A DNA stretch of 39,078 nucleotides from Dechloromonas denitrificans (lineage in GTDB: Bacteria; Pseudomonadota; Gammaproteobacteria; Burkholderiales; Rhodocyclaceae). Where the stretch lies: assembly GCF_001551835.1 (NCBI RefSeq), contig NZ_LODL01000021.1, forward strand, positions 30,572 through 69,649, read 5' to 3'. Shown here piece after piece: positions 13,889-23,008 of this stretch. Below the pieces are notes generated by a model. The model searched no databases, was not told where the DNA came from, and saw nothing but the letters and a program-made list of their open reading frames with translations. Numbering within the stretch: position 1 is the first letter of the stretch; each line of letters begins with the position of its first letter. The position numbers were made by a program, and so were the translations under genes.

Positions 13889-16800
13889 ATGAAAAATCGC
13901 CACCGCCTCACCCTCGCCAGCCTCTTGCTCGCCGTGCTACAGGCCCAGGCCGCCACGGTCCAGCAGTTCCAGCCCCAGGGCAAGGTCGCCGAGCAAAGCC
14001 GGGTGACGGCGCGCTTCAGCGCCGACATGGTCAAGTTGGGCGAGAGTACTGCTGCGGCACCGTTCAGCATCGACTGCGCCGGCATCGCCGGCGAAGGCCG
14101 CTGGATCGATGCGCGCAGCTGGGCCTGGCAGATGGCGCGCCCGTTACAGCCCGGCGAACGCTGCATTTTTGCCCTGAAAAGCGGGTTGACCGCAGGCAAT
14201 GGCGAAACCCTGAGCGGCAAGAGCCGTTTCGAGTTCTTTGGTGCCGCGCCGCGCCCCTGGCGCCTGCAACCAAGTCCCGGATCGTCGATCGAGGAAGACC
14301 AGGCCTTCGTCATCAATGGTGGCGGCCCGCTCGATGCCAAATCGCTGGAGGGCAACCTGTGGTGCGAGGCCGACGGTATCGGCCAGCGCATACCGGCCCG
14401 CCCGGTCAGTTCGGAAATCCGCGCCGCCGTGCTCGACCTCGCCGGCGGCATGAGCCGCGATGCCCTGGTCGTCAGCTGCAGCCAGAACCTGCCGGCCGGC
14501 AGCAAGATGAAACTGGTCTGGGGCAAAGGCATCCAGGCCCGCAACGGCACGCCGAGCGAGAAGGAGGAAAGCTTCATCTATAAGGTGCGCGAGCCGTTCA
14601 AGGCCACCCTTAGCTGCGAACGGGAAAAGGCCGGCGCGCCCTGCTCCCCCCTTTCGGCCATCACGCTGACTTTCAATGCCGGTTTCGACGCCCGGCTTTT
14701 GGGCAAATTCCGCTTGTTGACCGGCGACGGCCCGCGCCGTCCGCTCGACCCGAACCAGAGAAACGGCGAGCAGGAAGCGGTCTTCCGCTCGCTCAGCTTC
14801 GCCCCGCCCTTCCCGCAGAGCGCCGAGCTGACGCTGGAGATCCCGGCCGGCCTCAAGGATGAAGCCGGCCGGCCGCTGAGCAATGCGGCCAGTTTTCCGC
14901 TGCCGACCCGAACCGGCAAGCTGCCGCCGTTGGCCAAATTCCCCGGCAGTTTCGGCATTGTCGAACTGAAGGAAGGCGGCCTGCTGCCGGTCACTCTGCG
15001 CAATGTCGAGAGCAGCCTGAAGACCGGCCGCCTCGCGCTGCCCGGCAGCCATCGCTTCAGCGAGCAGCGGCTGACCGAGGACGCCGACGTCATCGCCGCC
15101 ATGCTGGCCCTGGAGAAATTCGAGCAGCAGACCGCCAAGGTCCGCCTGGAGATCGACGGCAAGCGCGAGGAGCGCTTCGACCCCTACTACGCCCGCGAAC
15201 TCTCCTTCCTCGCCAAACGCCCCGGCGTCAGCAAGCAGGAACTGCCCAAGCCGGGCGGCAGCAGCGAGTTCGAGGTAATCGGCATTCCGCTCGGCAAGCC
15301 GGGCTACCACATCGTCGAAATCGAGAGCCAGTTGCTCGGTACGGCGCTGCTCGCCACGCCGAAGCCGATGTACGTACGCGCCGCGGCGCTGGTCACCAAC
15401 CTGGCCGTGCATCTGAAAACCGGCCGCGACAACGCGCTGGTCTGGGTCACCGCGCTCGATTCCGGCCAGCCGGTGGCCGAGGCCGAGGTGCGCATATCCG
15501 GCTGCGACGGATCTGCGCTGTGGCAGGGCAAGACCGACCGCCTCGGCCGTGCCCTGGTCGACCACGCGCTGCGCACCCCGAACTGCCGCAACAGCGCCAG
15601 CTTCCTGTTCGCCAGCGCCCGCCTGAACGGCGACTACAGCTTCGTCCGCTCCGACTGGAACGAGGGCATCGAGCCCTGGCGCTTCGGCGTCGAAACCTGG
15701 GGCGAAAGCGGCGACTTCAAGATCCACAGCATTCTCGACCGCAGCCTGTTCCGCCAGGGCCAGACGGTGTCGATGAAGCACATCGCGCGCAGCCGCAACA
15801 GCCGGGGATTTGCGCTGCCAGAACTGGCGACACTGCCCGACAAGCTGGTCATCCGCCACCGTGAAAGCGGCACCGAATTCACCCAGCCTGTAAGTTGGGA
15901 TACCCAGGCGGCTGCGGTCAACACTTGGAAAGTGCCGGAATCCGCCAAACTCGGCACCTACGACATCGCCCTTGCCGGCGGCAAGCGCGGCGAAATTGCC
16001 AGCGGCGAAATCCGCGTCGCCGATTTCCGGCTACCCGTCTTCACCGGCAGCGTGCAGGGCGTGCCGGGCCGCCAGGTGGCACCGGCCAAGGTGCCGCTGG
16101 CGCTCGGCCTCGCCTTCCTCAACGGCGGCGCCGCCAAGCATGCCGAAGTGCAGGTTTCGGCGACGCTGCGCCCGCGCTGGCCGGAGTACCGGAATTACGA
16201 GGGCTACAACTTCCAGATCAATTTCGACGAAGAGGCCCGCGCCGCCTTCAAGGTCGACGACGGCCGTGAGGAGGAAACGCTGATTCTCGACAAGCAGGCC
16301 GTCAAGCTCGACCAGGCCGGCGCCGGCAAGCTCGACGTCGCGCTGCCGGCCAAGCCGAAGGGGCCGAGCGAGGTCTATGCCGAAATGAGCTTCGCCGACC
16401 CGAACGGCGAAATCCAGACCCTCCGCGGCCGCGTCGAACTGTGGCCGGCCGGCCTGACCCTCGGCCTCAAGGTCGCCGACTGGGCCTCGACCGCTGGCCA
16501 GAACCGCCTCGAAGTCGTCGCCCTCGACACCGCCGGCCAGCCGCTGGCCGGCCAGGCGATCAGCGTCAAGGCCAAGCGCCGCATCGACTACAGCCACCGC
16601 CGGCGTATCGTCGGCGGCTATTACGCCTACGAGAACAGCACCGAGTACAAGGAAATCGGCGAAGTCTGCGCCGGCCGCACCGACAGCCGCGGCCTGCTGC
16701 TTTGCGAACTGAAGGCCGGCGAGGCCGGCTCGATCTACCTGCTGGCCGAGGCGAAGGACAGCCAGGGCAATGTCGCGCGCGCCGGCACCAGCTACTGGGT

Positions 16801-19561
16801 GGCCGGCAGCGGCGACCTGTGGTTCACCGCCGGCAACCAGGACCGCATCGACGTCATCCCGGAAAAGAAGGCCTACGCGCCCGGCGAGACCGCCCGCTTG
16901 CAGGTCCGCACGCCCTTCCGCGAGGCGACGGCGCTGATTTCGGTGGAGGCCAGCGGCATCATCGAAAGCTTCGTCCAGCCGCTGTCGCGCTTCAAGCCGA
17001 CCGTCGAACTGCCGGTCAAGGCCGACTGGGGGCCGAATGTCTTCGTCTCGGTGCTCGCCGTGCGCGGCCGGGTCGAGCCGCTCAAGTGGTACAGCTTCTT
17101 CCAGTGGGGCTGGCGCGAGCCGAGTAGCTGGTTCCGGGAATGGTGGAACCCGGAGCAGCCGACGGCCATGGTCGACCTGGCCAAACCGGCCTATCGCCTC
17201 GGCCTCGGCCAGATCGCCGTCGGCACCGAGGGCTTCAAACTGAAGGTCGAGATCAGCGCTGACAAGAGCGATTACCGGCCGCGCGAGGAAGCGACGGTGA
17301 AGATCAAGGTGACGACGCCGGACGGCAAGCCCGCCCCGGCCGGCACCGAGGTCGCCTTCGCTGCCGTCGATCAGGCCCTGCTCGAACTGCGCCCGAACGA
17401 CAGCTGGAATCTGCTCGACGCCATGCTGCAAAAGCGTGGCTACGAAGTGCAGACCGCCACCGCGCAGGCGATGGTGATCGGCAAGCGCCACTTCGGCAAG
17501 AAAGCCCTGCCGCCCGGTGGTGGTGGCGGCCGCGCCCCGGCCCGCGAACTGTTCGACACCCTGCTCCAATGGCAGCCGCGAGTCAGGCTCGACGCCAATG
17601 GCACGGCGACGCTGAAACTGACGATGAACGACTCGCTCAGCGAGTTCCGACTGGTCGGCGTCGCCACCGCCGGCGCCGGCCTGTTCGGGACCGGCAGCGC
17701 CTCGGTCAGAACCAAACAGGACCTGCAGATCATCTCCAGCCTGCCGCCGCTGGTCCGCGAAGGCGACAGCTTCAAGGCCATGCTGACGCTACGCAACGGC
17801 ACCGCCCGTACGATGACTCTTGCGGTCAACGGCAAAAACGGGGCAAATTCGCTCGCCGGGCAAAAGCTGACGCTGGCCCCGGAAAGCGCCGGCGAACTGA
17901 GCTGGAACGTCAAGGCGGCCGAAGGCGTCAGCAGCCAGCAATGGGAATTCAGCGCCCGCGAAGAAGGCGGCAACGGCCAGGACACGCTGCGCCTGACCCA
18001 ACAGATCATCCCCGCCGTACCGGTCAGCGTGCAACAGGCGACTTTCACCCGCCTCGCCGGCCCCTACGAAGTCGCCGTCACACAACCGGCCGGCGCACTG
18101 CCCGGCAAGGGCGGGCTGGAAATCAGCCTGTCGCCCCGACTCGCCACGCCGCCGCCCGGCCTGAAACGCTTCTTCGAGGACTATCCGTTCAGCTGCCTGG
18201 AACAGAAAATCTCGATCGCCGTCGGCCTGCACGACGAAAAGCGCTGGCAAGCCATCGCCGAGACGCTGCCCGGCTACCTCGACGGCAACGGCCTGGCCAG
18301 TTACTTCCCGGGCAGCAGCGGCAGCGTGACGCTGACCGCCTACATCCTCGACCTCGTCACGCTGGCCGGCTTCAGCCTCCCCGAAGACAGCCGCCAGCGC
18401 ATGCTGCAGGGCCTGACCGCCTACGTCGAGGGGCGTATAAAGAGCAACGAATGGGCGCCGGCCGACTACTTGCCGCAGCGCCGGCTCAACGCCCTGCAAG
18501 CCCTGAGCCGGCAAGGCCAACAGCCGACCCGCGTCGCCGCCGGGCTCGACATCGACCCGCTGCGCCTGCCGACCGCCTCGTTGATCGACTGGGTGCAGAT
18601 CGTCCAGCGCCTGCACGAGTTGCCGCAACGCGAGCGGAAACTGGCCGAAGCCCGCCAGGAACTGCGCAATCGCCTGAGCTATGCCGGCGGCCGCCTCGTC
18701 TTCACCAGCGAACGCGAGGATTACTGGTGGTGGATGATGCTTAACGGCGACGCCAATGCCTTCCGGCTGATCGAAGCCATGCTCGACCAGCCGGAATGGC
18801 AGGACGATCTGCCGCGCCTGCTGCAAGGTGCGATGGAACGCCAGGTCCGCGGCCGCTGGCTGACCACCACCGCCAACGCCTGGGCGCGGGTGACGCTGGA
18901 CCGCTTCGCACAGAAGTTCGAGCGCGAGCCGGTCAGCGGCAGCACGCTCGCCACACTGGGCAAGGCCAAGGCCGAACTCGACTGGAACAAGGCCGGCAGC
19001 GCCCCGCTCGCCCTGCCCTGGCCAACCCCGCCGGGCAAGGACGACAAGCTGGCGATCCGCCACGACGGCAACGGCAAACCCTGGGCCACGGTGCAACTGC
19101 TCGCCGCCATCCCGGACGGCCCGGCCCGCCAGATGGGCTACCGGATCAGCCGCCAGGTGACGCCGCTGCACGAAAAAACGCCGGGCAAGGTCAGCCGCGG
19201 CGACCTCTGGCGCGTCACGCTGAGCGTCGAGGCCGACCACGACATGAGCTGGGTCGCGCTGACCGACCCGATCCCGGCCGGCGCCCGCATCATGGGCGAC
19301 GGCGACGGCCGCGACTCGGCCATCGCCGGCCTCGGCGAAAACCGCCAGCAGCGGGGCACCTGGCCGACCTACGTCGAACGCAGCTTCAGCGCCTACCGCG
19401 CCTACTACGCGATGCTGCCCAAGGGCCGCTTCACCATCGACTACACGCTGCGCCTGAACAACGCCGGCAACTTTGCCCTGCCACCGACCCGGGTCGAAGC
19501 GATGTACGCACCGGATGTGTTCGGCGAGTTGCCAAACGGAAGGGTCGTGGTTAGCGAATAG
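13889..19561 (+). CDS. Bacterial alpha-2-macroglobulin family protein with CLEQ thioester motif
   Basis: 1890 residues from the ATG at 13889, which gives a signal peptide (MKNRHRLTLASLLLAVLQAQA). No lipobox Cys is present, so it should be a soluble periplasmic protein rather than a lipoprotein like E. coli ECAM, and it is longer than ECAM (about 1650). The macroglobulin-type beta domains fill the N-terminal half. A glycine-rich segment near residues 1206-1215 (LPPGGGGGRAPAREL) sits where the bait region is expected. WNLLDAML and SLSEFRLVGVATAGAGLFG mark the MG10/A2M core. The thioester motif CLEQ is at 1436-1439 (YPFSCLEQKISIAV), where Cys and Gln would form the thioester that traps attacking proteases. 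The C-terminal receptor-like domain ends near 1890. Such proteins often sit beside pbpC, which is absent here. The role, protection against foreign proteases, is family knowledge. Confidence 0.93.
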   Translation: MKNRHRLTLASLLLAVLQAQAATVQQFQPQGKVAEQSRVTARFSADMVKLGESTAAAPFSIDCAGIAGEGRWIDARSWAWQMARPLQPGERCIFALKSGLTAGNGETLSGKSRFEFFGAAPRPWRLQPSPGSSIEEDQAFVINGGGPLDAKSLEGNLWCEADGIGQRIPARPVSSEIRAAVLDLAGGMSRDALVVSCSQNLPAGSKMKLVWGKGIQARNGTPSEKEESFIYKVREPFKATLSCEREKAGAPCSPLSAITLTFNAGFDARLLGKFRLLTGDGPRRPLDPNQRNGEQEAVFRSLSFAPPFPQSAELTLEIPAGLKDEAGRPLSNAASFPLPTRTGKLPPLAKFPGSFGIVELKEGGLLPVTLRNVESSLKTGRLALPGSHRFSEQRLTEDADVIAAMLALEKFEQQTAKVRLEIDGKREERFDPYYARELSFLAKRPGVSKQELPKPGGSSEFEVIGIPLGKPGYHIVEIESQLLGTALLATPKPMYVRAAALVTNLAVHLKTGRDNALVWVTALDSGQPVAEAEVRISGCDGSALWQGKTDRLGRALVDHALRTPNCRNSASFLFASARLNGDYSFVRSDWNEGIEPWRFGVETWGESGDFKIHSILDRSLFRQGQTVSMKHIARSRNSRGFALPELATLPDKLVIRHRESGTEFTQPVSWDTQAAAVNTWKVPESAKLGTYDIALAGGKRGEIASGEIRVADFRLPVFTGSVQGVPGRQVAPAKVPLALGLAFLNGGAAKHAEVQVSATLRPRWPEYRNYEGYNFQINFDEEARAAFKVDDGREEETLILDKQAVKLDQAGAGKLDVALPAKPKGPSEVYAEMSFADPNGEIQTLRGRVELWPAGLTLGLKVADWASTAGQNRLEVVALDTAGQPLAGQAISVKAKRRIDYSHRRRIVGGYYAYENSTEYKEIGEVCAGRTDSRGLLLCELKAGEAGSIYLLAEAKDSQGNVARAGTSYWVAGSGDLWFTAGNQDRIDVIPEKKAYAPGETARLQVRTPFREATALISVEASGIIESFVQPLSRFKPTVELPVKADWGPNVFVSVLAVRGRVEPLKWYSFFQWGWREPSSWFREWWNPEQPTAMVDLAKPAYRLGLGQIAVGTEGFKLKVEISADKSDYRPREEATVKIKVTTPDGKPAPAGTEVAFAAVDQALLELRPNDSWNLLDAMLQKRGYEVQTATAQAMVIGKRHFGKKALPPGGGGGRAPARELFDTLLQWQPRVRLDANGTATLKLTMNDSLSEFRLVGVATAGAGLFGTGSASVRTKQDLQIISSLPPLVREGDSFKAMLTLRNGTARTMTLAVNGKNGANSLAGQKLTLAPESAGELSWNVKAAEGVSSQQWEFSAREEGGNGQDTLRLTQQIIPAVPVSVQQATFTRLAGPYEVAVTQPAGALPGKGGLEISLSPRLATPPPGLKRFFEDYPFSCLEQKISIAVGLHDEKRWQAIAETLPGYLDGNGLASYFPGSSGSVTLTAYILDLVTLAGFSLPEDSRQRMLQGLTAYVEGRIKSNEWAPADYLPQRRLNALQALSRQGQQPTRVAAGLDIDPLRLPTASLIDWVQIVQRLHELPQRERKLAEARQELRNRLSYAGGRLVFTSEREDYWWWMMLNGDANAFRLIEAMLDQPEWQDDLPRLLQGAMERQVRGRWLTTTANAWARVTLDRFAQKFEREPVSGSTLATLGKAKAELDWNKAGSAPLALPWPTPPGKDDKLAIRHDGNGKPWATVQLLAAIPDGPARQMGYRISRQVTPLHEKTPGKVSRGDLWRVTLSVEADHDMSWVALTDPIPAGARIMGDGDGRDSAIAGLGENRQQRGTWPTYVERSFSAYRAYYAMLPKGRFTIDYTLRLNNAGNFALPPTRVEAMYAPDVFGELPNGRVVVSE

Positions 19562-19624
19562 TAAAAAAGCTACGCACCGGCCCCGGGAAACATCCGGCAA
19601 CCGCCGCCCGGCAAGGCATTCGGC

Positions 19625-19630
19625 TAAGAT
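19625..19630 (+). promoter_or_regulatory. Candidate -10 box (TAAGAT) immediately before the diguanylate cyclase gene
   Basis: TAAGAT ends 6 bases before the ATG at 19637, and no Shine-Dalgarno sequence is visible. If it is a true -10, transcription would begin at or next to the start codon and the mRNA would be leaderless. Cotranscription with the upstream gene is the alternative. Confidence 0.3.
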
Positions 19631-19636
19631 ACGGCG

Positions 19637-21265
19637 ATGACTCTGCGCCGCATTTCCAACAGCCTGGTGACCCGACTGATTTTGTTCGGGATCGCGCTGG
19701 TCATTGCCGGCGCCGTGGGCCGCTATTTTCTGCTCGCCAAGTTTATCCGGGAGGATCTGACTGCAGTCGTCTCGGCCCAGCAACTGGCGCTGGCCGAAGC
19801 CGTCGCCCGGGATGTCGATTACAAGATCGTGGACCGGCGGCGGCTGCTAGACCGCCTGGCCATGACCCTGCCAACAGCCTTGCTGCAGCAGCCGGAGAAA
19901 TTGCAGGCCTGGCTGGCCGAGCGCTACCAGCTCAACCCGGTGTTCTCGCTCGGCCTGGTCGTCGCCGATACCGACGGCAAAATCATTGCCGACTTTCCCC
20001 GGCTGGCCGGGCGCCGGGGTTCGTCCATTGCCCAGAGTCCGGATTTCCAGCGCGCCCGCAGCGGCAAGGCCGGCATCGGCAAACCGCAGATCGGTCCTTT
20101 TTCGGGACAAGCGGTACTGCCCATGGGTGTCCCGCTGACCGACAGCCGGGGCACGGTGCAGGCCGTCCTGATCGGCATAACGGCGCTGGCCACGCCGGAT
20201 TTTCTCGACCGGATTGCACAGGGACGAATCGGCGAAACCGGTGGCTTCCTGCTGGTCTCGCCCAGGGACCGGCTGTTCGTCGCCGCCGGCGATCCCGGAC
20301 TGGTCCTCAAGCCGACCCCGGCCGATGGCGTGAACCCCTTGCATGATCGCGCCATGAACGGTTTTCGCGGCAGCGGCGTGACCACCAATGCCAAGGGCGT
20401 CGAAGAACTGTCCGCCATCGTCGGCGTACCGAGCACCGGCTGGTTCGTCGTCGCCCGGCTGCCGACGGCCGAAGCCTTTTCCCCGGTCGAACGGGTGCGC
20501 GGCTTGGTGATTCGCCACAGTTTCACCGCCATCGCCATTGTCCTGTTTGTCGCCGGCTTCTTCATCCGCTGGATGCTGCGCCCGCTGCACCATGCCGCCA
20601 ATCTCGCCGACCGCATGACGCACGGCGAGATTCCGCTCGAACCGCTACCGATCGTCCGCAACGACGAAGTCGGCCACTTCACCCAGGCCTTCAACCAGTT
20701 GCTGGCCAAACTGAGCAACAGCCAGGCCGAACTCGAGCGCATGGCCCATCACGATGCACTGACCGGGCTACCCAACCGGACGCTGCTCGCCGACCGAATG
20801 CAACAGGGTCTGGCCCGTGCGCAGCGCAATCACACTCGTATCGCCCTGCTCTTTCTCGACCTCGACGGTTTCAAGCCGATCAACGACCGGCTCGGGCATG
20901 GCGCCGGCGATCTCGCCTTGCAGGAAATCGCCCGCCGCCTTTCTGGGGTGATCCGACAATGCGACACCCTGGCCCGCATCGGCGGCGACGAGTTCGTACT
21001 ACTCGTCACCGATCTCGCCGACCCGGCGGAAGAAGGCGTCGCCCGGCTGGCCAAGAAATGCATCGCCATCGTCTCCGCCCCCTTGCAGCTGGAAAACACC
21101 GCCTGCACGCTGGGCGTGTCGATCGGCATTGCCCTGAGCGATGGCAGCACCAATCCCGATCAGATCCTGATCGCCGCGGACAAGGCGATGTACGAGGCGA
21201 AGAAAAATGGCCGGGGCGGTTATGTCATCGCCACCGATGCCGCTTCGCTGACTAACCGGGGCTAG
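19637..21265 (+). CDS. Diguanylate cyclase with periplasmic cache sensor, HAMP and GGDEF
   Basis: 542 residues. TM1 is at about 12-33 and TM2 at about 292-312. Between them lies a periplasmic double-cache sensor (about 40-285, with VFSLGLVVADTDGKIIADFP and GETGGFLLVSPRDRLFVAA). HAMP follows TM2 (RWMLRPLHHAANLADRMTHGEIPLEPLPIVRNDEVGHFTQAFNQLL, about 312-362). The GGDEF domain covers about 375-535, starting at HHDALTGLPNRTLLADRM. The active-site motif GGDEF is intact at 449-453 and a product-inhibition I-site RQCD is at 440-443, with the standard five-residue spacing. It should make cyclic di-GMP from two GTP in response to a small periplasmic ligand. No EAL domain is present. The gene starts 75 bases after the macroglobulin gene. 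Confidence 0.95.
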   Translation: MTLRRISNSLVTRLILFGIALVIAGAVGRYFLLAKFIREDLTAVVSAQQLALAEAVARDVDYKIVDRRRLLDRLAMTLPTALLQQPEKLQAWLAERYQLNPVFSLGLVVADTDGKIIADFPRLAGRRGSSIAQSPDFQRARSGKAGIGKPQIGPFSGQAVLPMGVPLTDSRGTVQAVLIGITALATPDFLDRIAQGRIGETGGFLLVSPRDRLFVAAGDPGLVLKPTPADGVNPLHDRAMNGFRGSGVTTNAKGVEELSAIVGVPSTGWFVVARLPTAEAFSPVERVRGLVIRHSFTAIAIVLFVAGFFIRWMLRPLHHAANLADRMTHGEIPLEPLPIVRNDEVGHFTQAFNQLLAKLSNSQAELERMAHHDALTGLPNRTLLADRMQQGLARAQRNHTRIALLFLDLDGFKPINDRLGHGAGDLALQEIARRLSGVIRQCDTLARIGGDEFVLLVTDLADPAEEGVARLAKKCIAIVSAPLQLENTACTLGVSIGIALSDGSTNPDQILIAADKAMYEAKKNGRGGYVIATDAASLTNRG

Positions 21266-21296
21266 GCCAGCTCTTCTCTTCAGGAGGCAAGACCGC

Positions 21297-21719
21297 ATGC
21301 AACAACAGATTCACTTCATCACCCTCGGCGTCGCCGATCTCGCCCGCAGCCGGGCTTTCTACAAGGCGCTCGGCTGGCAGGAATCGTCGGCCAGCCAGGA
21401 GGCGATTGCCTTCTATCAGGCCGGCTCGCTGGCCTTTGCGCTGTTCCAGCGCGAGGCGCTGGCCGAGGATGCCAATGTGCCGGCGGCCGGGAGCGGCTTT
21501 GCCGGCTTCACATTGGCCCACAACGTCGAATCCGAAGCGGCCGTGCTCGCCCTGCTCGACGAAGCGGTAGCGGCCGGCGCGACACTGGTGCGACCGGCCG
21601 ACAAGGTGTTCTGGGGCGGCTTTCGCGGCTATTTCGCCGACCCCGACGGCTTTCTCTGGGAAGCCTGCTACAACCCGTTCGTGACGCTCGAGGCCGACGG
21701 GTCACTCCGCCTGCCTTAG
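21297..21719 (+). CDS. VOC (glyoxalase/bleomycin resistance) superfamily protein
   Basis: 140 residues, one typical VOC unit made of two beta-alpha-beta-beta-beta modules. It opens with IHFITLGVADLARSRAFYKALGWQ (about 4-27), the normal first module, and has FRGYFADPDGFLWEACYNP near 109-127, where the Glu of WE usually binds metal. The His near the start (IHF) is in the usual first metal-ligand area. VOC proteins include glyoxalase I, dioxygenases and resistance proteins; the subtype cannot be told. An AGGAGG 9 bases before the ATG supports the start. It follows the diguanylate cyclase by 31 bases, so cotranscription is possible. Its stop overlaps that of the convergent exporter gene by 4 bases. 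Confidence 0.88.
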   Translation: MQQQIHFITLGVADLARSRAFYKALGWQESSASQEAIAFYQAGSLAFALFQREALAEDANVPAAGSGFAGFTLAHNVESEAAVLALLDEAVAAGATLVRPADKVFWGGFRGYFADPDGFLWEACYNPFVTLEADGSLRLP

Positions 21720-22936
21720 CGCCCGCCGCCGGCCTTGGGCTTTTCGATGGCCGGCAAGAAAGCGGTGAGCAAGCCGATCAGCGGCAGGAAGGCGCAGACG
21801 TTGTACACCGTCTCGATGCTGGTCGCATCGGCCAGTTGGCCGAGCAGTGCGGCGCCAATACCGCCCATGCCGAAGGCAAAGCCGAAGAACAGGCCGGAGA
21901 TGGCACCGACCTTGCCGGGTAGCAGTTCCTGGGCGTAGACCAGGATCGCCGAGAAGGCTGAGGCGAGAATCAGGCCGATGATCACCGAGAGCACGCCGGT
22001 CCACAACAGCCCGACGTGCGGCAGCAACAGCGTGAACGGGGCGACGCCGAGGATGGAAACCCAGATCACTCGCTTGCGGCCAACCCGGTCGCCGACCGGG
22101 CCGCCGAGCACGGTGCCGGCGGCGACGGCGAAGAGGAAAGCGAACAGGTACATCTGGGCGTCGTGCAGCGCCAGGCCGAACTTGTCGATCAGGTAGAAGG
22201 TGTAATAGCTGCTCAGGCTGGCCATGTAGAAGAACTTGGAGAACATCAGCAGGCCGAGGATGGCCAGCGACCAGCCGATCTGGCGCCGGCTCAGGCCGTT
22301 GCCGGCGTGCGCCTTCATGCGCTTCTTGAAATTGGCGACGTGGTGGCTGGACCAGCGCCCGACGACGCTGAGCACGACGACGCCGACCAGCGCAAACAAC
22401 GAAAACCAGGCGGCGCTGCCCTGGCCGTTGGGGACGACGATCAGCGCGGCGAGCAGCGGGCCGATGGCCGAGCCGAGGTTGCCGCCGATCTGGAACACCG
22501 ACTGCGCCAGGCCGGGCTGGCTGCCGGCCGCCATGCGGGCGACGCGCGAGGATTCCGGGTGGAAGATCGAGGAGCCGACGCCGATGGTCATCGCCGCCAG
22601 CAGCACGGCGCCGAAGCTGCCAGCCTGCGAGAGCAGCAGCAGGCCGACCAGCGTGAAGCCCATGCCGAGCGGCAGCGAATACGGTTTCGGCCGGTGGTCG
22701 GTGTAGAGACCGATCAGCGGTTGCAGCAGCGAGGCGGTCAGCTGGTAGGCGAGCGTGATCAGGCCGATCTGGGCGAACGACAGGTGCAGGCCCTGTTTGA
22801 GCATCGGGTAGATGGCGAGCAGCACCGACTGCATCATGTCGTTGAGCAGGTGGGCGAAACTGATCGCGGCGATCACCGGGTAGGCGGTGTTGTTCAGCGC
22901 ATCGTGGGTCGGCGGCGCGGCCAGTGCTTTTTCCAT
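21716..22936 (-). CDS. fsr: MFS exporter of the fosmidomycin-resistance (Fsr) type
   Basis: 406 residues, the same length as E. coli Fsr. Twelve transmembrane segments are apparent. Features include ISFAHLLNDMMQSVLLAIYPMLK (about 25-47), a motif-A-like loop GLYTDHRPKPYSLPLGMGFTLVG (about 77-99), GVGSSIFHPESSRVARMAAG (about 120-139), and GGPVGDRVGRKRVIWVS (about 260-276). The FHPESSRVA stretch is characteristic of Fsr. Fsr is a proton-driven inner-membrane exporter known for fosmidomycin resistance, but its natural substrate is unclear. It is divergent from an AraC regulator across 72 bases containing a near-perfect palindrome, so regulation by that protein is likely. Open sequence continues upstream in this frame but overlaps the regulator on the other strand and is not coding. 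Confidence 0.88.
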   Translation of the reverse strand: MEKALAAPPTHDALNNTAYPVIAAISFAHLLNDMMQSVLLAIYPMLKQGLHLSFAQIGLITLAYQLTASLLQPLIGLYTDHRPKPYSLPLGMGFTLVGLLLLSQAGSFGAVLLAAMTIGVGSSIFHPESSRVARMAAGSQPGLAQSVFQIGGNLGSAIGPLLAALIVVPNGQGSAAWFSLFALVGVVVLSVVGRWSSHHVANFKKRMKAHAGNGLSRRQIGWSLAILGLLMFSKFFYMASLSSYYTFYLIDKFGLALHDAQMYLFAFLFAVAAGTVLGGPVGDRVGRKRVIWVSILGVAPFTLLLPHVGLLWTGVLSVIIGLILASAFSAILVYAQELLPGKVGAISGLFFGFAFGMGGIGAALLGQLADATSIETVYNVCAFLPLIGLLTAFLPAIEKPKAGGGR

Positions 22937-22958
22937 GGGGACAGGTGGCGAAGGATGG

Positions 22959-22982
22959 AGCGGGCAGTCTAGAATGACCGCT
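22959..22982. promoter_or_regulatory. 24-bp near-perfect palindrome between the Fsr-type exporter and the AraC regulator
   Basis: The arms AGCGG (22959-22963) and CCGCT (22978-22982) are centred exactly on TCTAGA (22968-22973); 10 of 12 base pairs are symmetrical. It overlaps TAGAAT (22970-22975), a likely -10 for the regulator gene, so binding there could block or set expression of both genes. This is the best-defined operator candidate in the window. Confidence 0.6.
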
Positions 22983-23008
22983 TCGCGCATGTCCTGACAA
23001 AAAATATC

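Noticed and set aside
14144..19783. Three long minus-strand open frames (512-664 residues) opposite the macroglobulin gene
   Set aside because: Low-complexity Ala/Gly/Arg-rich translations with no domain, fully antisense to a gene with clear family features.
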